Shown here: positions 1 through 5,290 of the stretch, piece after piece
How the letters are laid out: every line of letters begins with the position of its first letter
How positions within the stretch are numbered: position 1 is the first letter of the stretch
Assembly: GCA_947305825.1 (NCBI GenBank)
Contig: CAMZET010000114.1
Span: 1-5,290 of the forward strand
Source: an uncultured Verrucomicrobiota bacterium
Lineage (GTDB): Bacteria; Verrucomicrobiota; Kiritimatiellia; RFP12; UBA1067
DNA: 5,290 nucleotides
Reading direction: 5' to 3'
Position numbers and translations under genes: made by a program
Notes under the pieces: generated by a model
Told to the model about the DNA's origin: nothing
Seen by the model: the letters and a program-made list of their open reading frames with translations, nothing else
Database searches by the model: none

Positions 1-40
1 CTCCTCACTCCTAACTCTCTCAAGCGGGGCGCGTGGAAAT

Positions 41-58
41 TTGGTAGAATATGCGGCA
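41..58 (+). promoter_or_regulatory. Extended -10 promoter of the GH35 gene
   Basis: The sequence TTTGGTAGAAT ends at position 50. TAGAAT (45-50) is a one-mismatch -10 hexamer, and the TG at 42-43 plus one base makes it an extended -10 element. No convincing -35 box is seen about 17 bases upstream, as expected for an extended -10 promoter. The same element, followed by the same CGGCA at the same distance, precedes cdsA at 2440-2458. The expected transcription start, 6-8 bases past the -10, falls at about 56-58, on or next to the ATG. The promoter assignment is inferred from sequence only. Confidence 0.62.
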
Positions 59-2367
59 TGGACAAGAAACTGATTTCGATGGCGGCTGTGGCGCTGGGCG
101 CGGCTGCGGCATTCGGGGCCGCTCCGGCGCACGTGTTCGAGGTTTCGGCGGAGCGCGATGCGTTCCTGCTCGACGGCGAGCCGATGCAGATTCGCTGCGG
201 CGAGCTGCATTTCGCGCGCATTCCGCGCGCGTACTGGCGGCACAGGATAAAGATGTGCAAGGCGATGGGGCTCAACGCGGTCTGCGCGTACATGTTCTGG
301 AACTACCACGAGCCGGAGCGCGGGCGCTTCGAGTTCGACGGCGAGAAGGACGTGGCGGAATTCTGCCGCATCGCGCAGGAAGAGGGCATGTGGGTGCTGC
401 TGCGGCCCGGGCCCTACACGTGCGCGGAATGGGAGTTCGGCGGGCTTCCGTGGTGGCTGCTGGACAAGGGCGTGGACGCCGTGAAAATCCGCACGCGCGA
501 CCCGGCCTATATCGAACCGGCGAAGGCGTACCTCAGGCGCGTGGCGGACGAGCTGCGCGACTTGCAGGTGACGCACGGAGGACCCATCCTCATGGCGCAG
601 GACGAGAACGAATACGGCTTCTTCGGCGACGACGGCGAATACATACGCGAACTCTACAACACGATGCGCGGAGCCGGTTTCGACGTGCCGATATTCACCT
701 GCAACCCGGCATACCACCTCGACAAGGGCGCGATTCCTGAGACGGTGAAGGTGGTGAACTTCGGCTCCAACCCGACGAACGGTTTCGCGAAGCTGCGCGA
801 AGTCCAGCCGCGCGGTCCGCTCATGTGCGGCGAATACTATCCTGCGTGGTTCGATTCGTGGGGGCAGCGCCACCACACGAAGCCGGCGGAGAAGATGCTC
901 CAGGACATCGACTGGATGCTGTCGGCAGGCGGGTCGTTCTCGCTGTACATGGCGCACGGCGGGACGTCGTTCGGCTGGTGGGCGGGGTGCAATTCGCCGT
1001 TCGTGCCGCAGACGTCGAGCTACGACTACGAAGCGCCAATCAGCGAGCAGGGGCGTGCGACGCCTAAGTTCTGGGCGCTCAGGGACCTCTTGAAGAAGCA
1101 CATGACGGCGGAAGAGCTCGCCGCGCTCCCGGAGCCGCCGGAACCCGTGCCGCTGCAGGCGTTCAAGAGCGACGCGAAGGCAGAGTTCGTGCGTCCGCGC
1201 GACTGGGGGCGCAGGCTCGGCACCACCGTCGAGCCAATGCCGATGGAAATGCTGGGCGTCGGCTACGGCATCGTGGCGTATTGCACGAAGCTCGACGGGC
1301 GCGGCGGCAGGCTGCTCGCCCCGAACATACGCGACCAGGCGGCCGTGTTCACCGACGGCGGCGAATGCCTCGGCTACCTCGACCGCCGCTTCCCGCAACG
1401 CGCGGTCTCCGTGCCGGAAGGCTGCAGCGAGCTCTACGTCGTCGTCACGCACATGAGCCGCTACAATTTCGGCGCGGCCATGAACAATTCCAGCAAGGGG
1501 CTCCTGCCGCCGGTCACGCTCGACGGCGAAACGCTCGCCAACTGGACGTGCATCGCCGTCGGCCCGGAGGACGTCGCCGACATGGAAACCATCGCCACCC
1601 CGGACGCAGACGCCGCCAACTGCACCTTCAAGCGCTTCAAGGTCGATTTCAAGTCCACCGCCGACACGTTCCTGCTCGTGCGCGGATGGAAGAAGGGCCA
1701 CGTGTGGGTGAACGGCCATCCGCTCGGCCGCTTCTGGGGAATAGGGCCGACGCAGACGATGTACGTGCCCGGATGCTGGCTTAAAGAAGGAGAGAACGAA
1801 TTCCTGGTGTTCGACTTCGGCGGGAACGTGCCGATGGAGGGGCTGGAGTTCGTGTCGGAGCCGGTGCTCGACGAAATGCATCCTGAATGCGACATAATCG
1901 CGGCGACGGAGCGCGAGAGCGAGCCGTTCGAGCCGCCGGCGGAACCCACGATACGCGGCGAATTCCCGGACTCAATGGAGGCACAGACCGTGAAACTCCC
2001 GGAAACGCGCAAGGCGAGCCGCATCGCGTTCGTCGCCGACACCGAATGGGGTGCGGCCGGCGTCGCGGCCGTCGCCGAATTCGACCTCCTCGGCGCGCAG
2101 GGCCGCAGCATCCCTCACGACGCCTGGAAGTTCGTCTCCGTCTCGAGCGAAGAGACGCTGAAGGAAGCGGCGGAGGCGGAAAACGCCATCGACGGCCAGA
2201 TAAGCAACTTCTGGCACACACGCTGGAGCCAAGACGCGGCCAAGGGCCCGCACTATCTGGTGATTGATTTGGGCGGCGAGAGGGAAATCTCGGCGTTCAA
2301 ATACACTCCGCGCCAGGACTCACGCAGCGGGCGCATACGCGCCTGGCGCTTCCACATCGTCAAATAG
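58..2367 (+). CDS. Secreted GH35 beta-galactosidase with jelly-roll and discoidin-like C-terminal tail
   Basis: A 769-residue exo-acting glycosidase of family GH35, expected to release terminal beta-D-galactose from oligo- or polysaccharides in the periplasm or outside the cell by a retaining two-glutamate mechanism. Residues 1 to about 22 form a signal peptide (DKK, then an Ala-rich core, then AFGAAPA); there is no lipobox cysteine. The TIM barrel (about 26-350) carries WNYHEPERG (81-89), RPGPYTCAEWEFGGLPWW (116-133), the proton donor E185 in ENEYG, and the nucleophile E259 in GEYYPAWFDSWG. A galactose-binding-like jelly roll contains HVWVNGHPLGRFWGIGP from residue 548. The tail (about 632-769) resembles an F5/8 type C domain with its halves in reversed order and ends in RAWRFHIVK, which I recall as the normal end of Bacteroides GH35 homologues, so I do not call it truncated. 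ATG 58 is chosen because it gives the full signal peptide. No Shine-Dalgarno precedes it and the promoter is only 8 bases away. The residue before the ENE motif is Asp (D182-E183-N184-E185), where hydrophobic residues are usual. Exact substrate is not readable; some GH35 enzymes cleave beta-glucosamine instead. Confidence 0.95.
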   Translation: MDKKLISMAAVALGAAAAFGAAPAHVFEVSAERDAFLLDGEPMQIRCGELHFARIPRAYWRHRIKMCKAMGLNAVCAYMFWNYHEPERGRFEFDGEKDVAEFCRIAQEEGMWVLLRPGPYTCAEWEFGGLPWWLLDKGVDAVKIRTRDPAYIEPAKAYLRRVADELRDLQVTHGGPILMAQDENEYGFFGDDGEYIRELYNTMRGAGFDVPIFTCNPAYHLDKGAIPETVKVVNFGSNPTNGFAKLREVQPRGPLMCGEYYPAWFDSWGQRHHTKPAEKMLQDIDWMLSAGGSFSLYMAHGGTSFGWWAGCNSPFVPQTSSYDYEAPISEQGRATPKFWALRDLLKKHMTAEELAALPEPPEPVPLQAFKSDAKAEFVRPRDWGRRLGTTVEPMPMEMLGVGYGIVAYCTKLDGRGGRLLAPNIRDQAAVFTDGGECLGYLDRRFPQRAVSVPEGCSELYVVVTHMSRYNFGAAMNNSSKGLLPPVTLDGETLANWTCIAVGPEDVADMETIATPDADAANCTFKRFKVDFKSTADTFLLVRGWKKGHVWVNGHPLGRFWGIGPTQTMYVPGCWLKEGENEFLVFDFGGNVPMEGLEFVSEPVLDEMHPECDIIAATERESEPFEPPAEPTIRGEFPDSMEAQTVKLPETRKASRIAFVADTEWGAAGVAAVAEFDLLGAQGRSIPHDAWKFVSVSSEETLKEAAEAENAIDGQISNFWHTRWSQDAAKGPHYLVIDLGGEREISAFKYTPRQDSRSGRIRAWRFHIVK
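1921..2364 (+). other. Permuted F5/8 type C-like carbohydrate-binding tail of the GH35 protein
   Basis: Residues about 632-686 (RGEFPDSMEAQTVKLPE, then RIAFVADTEWG, then AAVAEFDLLG) resemble the second half of a discoidin/CBM32 fold. Residues 690-769 (WKFVSVSSEET, AENAIDG 707-713, FWHTRW 718-723, HYLVIDLGG, SAFKYTPRQD) resemble the first half. Together they could make one complete beta-sandwich with a permuted order. This order matches what I remember from Bacteroides GH35 enzymes, so it is probably a known family module, likely for carbohydrate contact or packing against the barrel. The fold is inferred from motifs. Confidence 0.6.
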
Positions 2368-2386
2368 GCGTTCGCGAAGCGCGCGC

Positions 2387-2442
2387 CGGGCGGCGCGGCG
2401 AGGCAGCCGCGCCGCCCGCCAAGAACAGAACGCGTTTTTTTT
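2387..2442 (+). terminator. GC-rich hairpin, possible terminator of the GH35 transcript
   Basis: Positions 2387-2399 (CGGGCGGCGCGGC) pair perfectly with 2406-2418 across a six-base loop (GAGGCA), giving a 13 bp all-GC stem starting 20 bases after the GH35 stop. A run of eight T (2435-2442) follows, but 16 bases past the stem rather than directly after it, so this is not a textbook intrinsic terminator. The T run also abuts the next promoter and may belong to that instead. Confidence 0.42.
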
Positions 2443-2458
2443 GGTATAATACCCGGCA
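2440..2458 (+). promoter_or_regulatory. Extended -10 promoter of the cdsA operon
   Basis: TTTGGTATAAT (2440-2450) holds a consensus -10 TATAAT (2445-2450) preceded by TGG, an extended -10. It is followed by ACCCGGCA, so the likely transcription start is near A2458, giving a leader of about 41 bases before cdsA. A T8 tract (2435-2442) runs into the element. No clear -35 hexamer is seen. It matches the element at 40-58 at nearly every position. Confidence 0.72.
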
Positions 2459-2498
2459 GTTTCAAACGGTATTCAGCAACAGGATTACGAAGCAAGAC

Positions 2499-3293
2499 AT
2501 GCAAGTCGCAAAACGGACGTTTACAGCGCTCGCCACGGCAGCTGCCGCAGTGGCGGGCATTCTCTATTTGCCGCAGTGGGCCGTCAAGGGAGGCATCATC
2601 GCGCTCTCGGTGCTCGCGCACCTCGAATTCAGCCAAATCGTCTCGCGCCGCTACCCCATCATGGTGTGGCAGGGCGTCGCCGCCGGCTTCATATATCTCG
2701 TCTCGCTCGCGTTCTTCTACGACAGCTGCTTCGTCCCGCTGATGGTCGCGCTCGCCGCCTTCGCACTGCGCTCGCCTACCGACAGGCCGGTCGCCGCCTG
2801 GTCCACCACCCTTCTCGGCTTCCTCTACGTCCCCGTCATGATGGCCGGGCTAATCAACCTGACCACTTGCGCCGGCCAGTATTCCCCTCTGTGGCTCATC
2901 TACGTCGTCTCGATAGTCAAGATTTCCGACATGGGCGGCTTCGCATTCGGGAAACTTTTCGGGCGGCACAAGATGTGCCCGTCCATTTCGCCGAACAAGA
3001 CGTGGGAAGGGTTCGGCGGCGGCATATTCGGCTCGTGCCTGATTTCGAGCCTGCTCATGCCCCTGACAGGATTCACGTTCGGTTTTTCGCTGGCGGTCGG
3101 CGTCGCCGCAGCGCTCGTCGGTACGCTCGGCGACCTCGTCGAGAGCAGAATCAAGCGCGAATGCGGCGTCAAGGACTCCGCCACGTTCATGCCTGCAGGG
3201 ATGGGCGGTTTCCTCGACATGCTCGACTCGATACTCTTCGCGCCGTCGCTGTTCTGCTGCTTCTTCGCGGGCAGCCGGGCGCTGGCGTGCTGA
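2499..3293 (+). CDS. cdsA: Phosphatidate cytidylyltransferase (CDP-diglyceride synthase)
   Basis: An integral inner-membrane enzyme that makes CDP-diacylglycerol from CTP and phosphatidic acid, the branch point for phosphatidylglycerol, cardiolipin and phosphatidylethanolamine. At 264 residues it has normal family length and is mostly hydrophobic, with about seven or eight membrane segments. The family hallmarks sit in the C-terminal half: KISDMGGFAFGKLFGRHK (141-158), ISPNKTWEG (163-171), GDLVESRIKRECGVKDS (211-227) and MGGFLDMLDS (235-244). The last stretch departs from the classical signature: Met235 stands where a His is common, Met241 where Arg is common, and one residue appears to be inserted after Pro232. 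The essential-looking acids D226, D240 and D243 are kept, so the enzyme is probably active. ATG 2499 is preceded only by a distant AGGA (2481-2484), a weak ribosome site. The usual neighbours uppS and dxr are absent; 25 bases downstream begins a sugar-nucleotide dehydratase, probably co-transcribed. Confidence 0.93.
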   Translation: MQVAKRTFTALATAAAAVAGILYLPQWAVKGGIIALSVLAHLEFSQIVSRRYPIMVWQGVAAGFIYLVSLAFFYDSCFVPLMVALAAFALRSPTDRPVAAWSTTLLGFLYVPVMMAGLINLTTCAGQYSPLWLIYVVSIVKISDMGGFAFGKLFGRHKMCPSISPNKTWEGFGGGIFGSCLISSLLMPLTGFTFGFSLAVGVAAALVGTLGDLVESRIKRECGVKDSATFMPAGMGGFLDMLDSILFAPSLFCCFFAGSRALAC

Positions 3294-3306
3294 CCGGCTG
3301 CGTCTG

Positions 3307-3311
3307 GGAGG
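3307..3311 (+). promoter_or_regulatory. Ribosome binding site of the dehydratase gene
   Basis: GGAGG lies within GGGAGGG, seven bases before ATG 3319. It is the best Shine-Dalgarno for any candidate start in this reading frame and fixes the start. No promoter is visible in the 25-base gap after cdsA, which supports read-through from cdsA. Confidence 0.8.
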
Positions 3312-3318
3312 GTTTCGC

Positions 3319-4716
3319 ATGAGGAGGGACCGCAAGGCCTGGCTTGAATTCATCGCGACGCGGCTGTTCGGGGCGTGCGTGGACGCGGCTCTCGTGACGG
3401 CGGGATATTTCGCGGCGTTCGCGCTGCGCTTCGATTTCGGCGAGCCGTCGTGGGGCTGGCGCGCGGTGGCGCAGTCGTGCGAAGTGGTGGTGCTGGTGCA
3501 TCTTGCCGCGCTTCTGGCGACGGGATGCTACCGGCTTGCGTGGCGGAGGGTGCGTCCGAGCGAGCTGCCGCGCTATCTCGGCGCGACGGCGCTGGCGGCG
3601 GCGACCCTGACTGCCATGCGCTACACGATGCCCAACGTCGCGCTCGCGCACATTCGCCCTCCCTACTCCATAACGCTGATATCGTTCGTTTTTTCGACGC
3701 TCGGGATAATCGGCGCGCGCGTGCTCTGGCGTGCGTACATGGCTTCGCGCCAGCGCGACGAGGCGCTGATGAGGCGCGACGAACGCCACTTCGACAACCG
3801 TGCAGCCGCAGGCTTCCTCCTCGGCAAGACCGTCATGGTCACGGGCGCCGGCGGCACAATCGGCTCCGAAATCGTCCGGCAGGTCGCCGCAGCCGGCGCC
3901 GAACGCATCCTCCTCGTCGAACGATGCGAAAAGGCCCTCTACGACATCGAACGCGAAATGCGCGGCAGCGCACCGCTCCCGCCCTCGCAGGATGCCGCAG
4001 CCAGATTCGTCCCAATCATGGCCGACATCGCCGACCGCGACAGAATATCCCGCGTCCTCGCCCGCTACTCGCCCAAAATCATCCTCCACGCCGCCGCCTA
4101 CAAGCACGTCCCGATGGTCGAACTCAATCCGGACGAAGGCCGGCGCAACAACGTCGACGGCACGAAGATCCTCGCCGAACTCGCCGTCGCCGCCGGCGTC
4201 GAACGCTTCGTGCTCATATCCACCGACAAGGCCGTCAACCCCGTCTCCGTCATGGGCAGAACGAAGAGAGAGGCGGAAAAGGCGATAATGTCGCAGCCGC
4301 CGTCGTGCACTTCCTTCTGCGCCGTGCGCTTCGGCAACGTCCTGGGCTCCTCCGGCAGCGTAGTGCCGCTCTTCCGCGAGCAAATCGCCGCTGGCGGCCC
4401 GGTCACCGTCACGCATCCCGATATGCGGCGCTACTTCATGACAGTCCAGGAGGCGGTCAGCCTCGTCCTGCAGGCCGCCAGCCGCAGCGAACGCGCCATC
4501 TACACTCTCGACATGGGCAAAAGCGTCAGAATACTCGACCTCGCCGAAGACATGATAGCACAGGCCGGCTTCCGCCCGTATGTCGACATCCCTATTGTCT
4601 TCACTGGCATCCGGCCCGGCGAAAAGCTCTTCGAGGAACTTGACGTATCCGAGAAATCGTGCTTCCGCACGGACATGGCGAAAATCTACATAACAAAGCA
4701 GGAGGAAGAGAAATGA
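3319..4716 (+). CDS. Compact membrane-anchored NDP-sugar 4,6-dehydratase (PglF/WbpM/CapD family)
   Basis: A 465-residue polysaccharide biosynthesis protein of the extended SDR type, expected to convert a UDP-N-acetylhexosamine (typically UDP-GlcNAc) to its 4-keto-6-deoxy product for surface glycans or protein glycosylation. Residues 1 to about 140 hold four probable membrane helices (near 13-32, 52-72, 84-102 and 117-138). After a short basic linker, the NAD-binding Rossmann domain starts with TGAGGTIGSE (175-184). Further family motifs are AAAYKHVPMVE, NNVDGT, STDKAVNPVSVMG (301-313), RFGNVLGSSGSVVPLF, and GIRPGEKLFEEL. The catalytic pair is Met312 and Lys316, the M-x3-K form known for WbpM-like enzymes in place of Y-x3-K, with D303/K304 nine and eight residues earlier. 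Family members of this membrane type are usually about 590-670 residues because a second Rossmann (CoA-binding-like) domain lies between the helices and the SDR domain; that domain is absent here, and the C-terminus after FEEL is also short. Codon choice changes sharply at the helix/SDR junction. The stop overlaps the next start (ATGA), indicating translational coupling. The exact sugar product cannot be read. Confidence 0.9.
   Translation: MRRDRKAWLEFIATRLFGACVDAALVTAGYFAAFALRFDFGEPSWGWRAVAQSCEVVVLVHLAALLATGCYRLAWRRVRPSELPRYLGATALAAATLTAMRYTMPNVALAHIRPPYSITLISFVFSTLGIIGARVLWRAYMASRQRDEALMRRDERHFDNRAAAGFLLGKTVMVTGAGGTIGSEIVRQVAAAGAERILLVERCEKALYDIEREMRGSAPLPPSQDAAARFVPIMADIADRDRISRVLARYSPKIILHAAAYKHVPMVELNPDEGRRNNVDGTKILAELAVAAGVERFVLISTDKAVNPVSVMGRTKREAEKAIMSQPPSCTSFCAVRFGNVLGSSGSVVPLFREQIAAGGPVTVTHPDMRRYFMTVQEAVSLVLQAASRSERAIYTLDMGKSVRILDLAEDMIAQAGFRPYVDIPIVFTGIRPGEKLFEELDVSEKSCFRTDMAKIYITKQEEEK
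4700..4705 (+). promoter_or_regulatory. Ribosome binding site of the macroglobulin-like gene
   Basis: A perfect AGGAGG sits in the last codons of the dehydratase gene, seven bases before ATG 4713. With the ATGA stop/start overlap it supports efficient, coupled translation of the downstream gene and shows that the short dehydratase C-terminus is genuine rather than a sequencing artefact. Confidence 0.85.
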
Positions 4717-5290
4717 GCAAAGGCGGCATCGTAGCGGTTGCGGCGGTGGCACTGACGGCCGGCTTTTTTGCCGGCTGGGGAGCGTCCGGCAAGGCGCGTC
4801 CGGCAAATGGCACACCTGCTGCGCCGGAGACGCAAAGCGCCGAGAGCGCGACTGCCGCAGCAAAACCCGCGCCAACCGCCGCTCTCGCGCCCGCGCCCGT
4901 TCCCGCCGCCGCACAATCCCAGAAGCCGTCGGATACGGCAGAAGCCAAGGGCGACGCCGCCGGTGCGCCCGCGACGGCTAATGCCCAGGCGAAGACCAGC
5001 CTCGCCGTCCTCTCCGCAAAATACAACGACGACGATCGCGTTGAGTTCACTCTCGCCGCGCGCCCGGACATGGACGTAGTCCGCCAATACGTCACAGTCG
5101 AACCCGCCGGCGCCGTCGCGCCGTCCTTCCGCCTCACAGAGTCATACGGCGTCCCCGCGCTCCACGTCTCCGGCGACTTCGCATACCGCACCAACGTCAC
5201 AATCCGCCTCCGCTCCGGCTTCCCGGCCGCCGAGAGCTCCCTCAAGCCCCTGGAGCAGGATTACGTCTTCTCCTTCGTTCGTCCCGACAG
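4713..5290 (+). CDS. Partial: N-terminus of a probable bacterial alpha-2-macroglobulin-like envelope protein
   Basis: An open frame of 192 complete codons that runs off the window with no stop. Residues 1 to about 25 (MSKGGIVAVAAVALTAGFFAGWGASG) form a signal peptide or uncleaved membrane anchor with no lipobox cysteine. Residues about 27-93 are a low-complexity Ala/Pro linker, as expected for a spacer crossing the periplasm. From about residue 95 a folded domain begins: LAVLSAKYNDDDRVEFTLAARPDMDVVRQYVTVEP, later LHVSGDFAYRTNVTIRLRSGF and LEQDYVFSFVRPD. The pattern of 'v.v.p', then 'v.GDF.yrt...v.l..G', then 'L..dy.f.f...d' matches the first macroglobulin-like domain of bacterial alpha-2-macroglobulins (E. 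coli YfhM type), which act as periplasmic protease traps and are usually over 1,500 residues. That assignment rests on remembered motif similarity in one short domain; a different Ig-like envelope protein remains possible. The start is fixed by AGGAGG and the ATGA overlap with the dehydratase gene. Confidence 0.7.
   Translation, partial: MSKGGIVAVAAVALTAGFFAGWGASGKARPANGTPAAPETQSAESATAAAKPAPTAALAPAPVPAAAQSQKPSDTAEAKGDAAGAPATANAQAKTSLAVLSAKYNDDDRVEFTLAARPDMDVVRQYVTVEPAGAVAPSFRLTESYGVPALHVSGDFAYRTNVTIRLRSGFPAAESSLKPLEQDYVFSFVRPD

Noticed and set aside
1..40. Pyrimidine-rich leader considered as the end of an upstream gene or an RNA element
   Set aside because: It is too short and carries no hairpin or recognisable coding pattern, so nothing beyond upstream promoter sequence can be supported.
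51..740. ATG at 51 opening a + strand frame overlapping the GH35 start
   Set aside because: The product is Arg/Gly/Ala-rich and out of frame with the GH35 protein. The ATG sits directly after the -10 box, upstream of the expected transcription start.
1461..2111. Open frame on the - strand (216 codons) inside the GH35 gene
   Set aside because: It lies wholly within a gene with clear catalytic and jelly-roll motifs, and its product is low in complexity and Ser/Arg-rich, without recognisable features.
2300..2367. Possible premature stop or truncation of the GH35 C-terminus
   Set aside because: The ending RAWRFHIVK agrees with how I recall GH35 homologues ending, and no continuation of a discoidin domain is visible in other frames downstream of 2367.
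3375..4643. Long alternative + strand frame inside the dehydratase gene
   Set aside because: The product is dominated by Arg, His and Pro, with no motifs, while the main frame holds the complete SDR signature set.
4758..4775. GCCGGC, T6, GCCGGC hairpin-like sequence considered as a terminator
   Set aside because: It lies inside the signal/anchor coding region of the fourth gene, encodes the plausible residues AGFFAG, and the T run is in the loop rather than after the stem.
3187..4914. Long open frame on the - strand (575 codons) opposite the dehydratase gene
   Set aside because: It spans three well-supported + strand genes, is rich in Arg, Ala and acidic runs with no recognisable motif, and is what GC-rich codon bias produces on the opposite strand.

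Overview
The window is a GC-rich (roughly 60% or more by eye) stretch of bacterial chromosome with four genes, all on the + strand. The organism cannot be named from the sequence. The secreted GH35 enzyme with a Bacteroides-like C-terminal tail, the PglF/WbpM-type sugar dehydratase, a putative bacterial alpha-2-macroglobulin and a TTTGGTATAAT-style promoter together suggest a Gram-negative host. A high-GC member of the PVC group (Verrucomicrobiota, Kiritimatiellota or Lentisphaerota), possibly gut-associated, is my guess and no more than that.

Layout. Positions 1-50 are non-coding and end in an extended -10 promoter. Positions 58-2367 encode a secreted GH35 beta-galactosidase of 769 residues: signal peptide, TIM barrel with both catalytic glutamates, a jelly-roll domain, and a C-terminal tail that reads like a circularly permuted F5/8 type C (discoidin) module. 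Positions 2368-2498 are intergenic and hold a strong GC hairpin, then a T8 tract, then a second promoter very similar to the first. Positions 2499-3293 encode CdsA (phosphatidate cytidylyltransferase). After a 25-base gap with a good Shine-Dalgarno, 3319-4716 encodes a membrane-anchored NDP-sugar 4,6-dehydratase of the PglF/WbpM/CapD family. It is unusually compact because the usual middle Rossmann domain is absent. An ATGA overlap with an AGGAGG ribosome site leads into a fourth gene, 4713 to the window edge, whose N-terminus has a membrane anchor or signal, a long Ala/Pro linker and a domain resembling the first macroglobulin domain of bacterial alpha-2-macroglobulins.

How the genes fit together. 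The GH35 gene looks like its own transcription unit and, judging by promoter position, probably gives a leaderless mRNA. The cdsA, dehydratase and macroglobulin-like genes look like one envelope operon: phospholipid precursor synthesis, nucleotide-sugar modification for surface glycans, and a periplasmic surveillance protein.

I see no RNA gene, CRISPR array, insertion sequence or phage element, and no clearly new system. The points most worth a second look are the shared promoter and leaderless start, the missing middle domain of the dehydratase, and an abrupt change in synonymous codon choice at exactly that domain junction.
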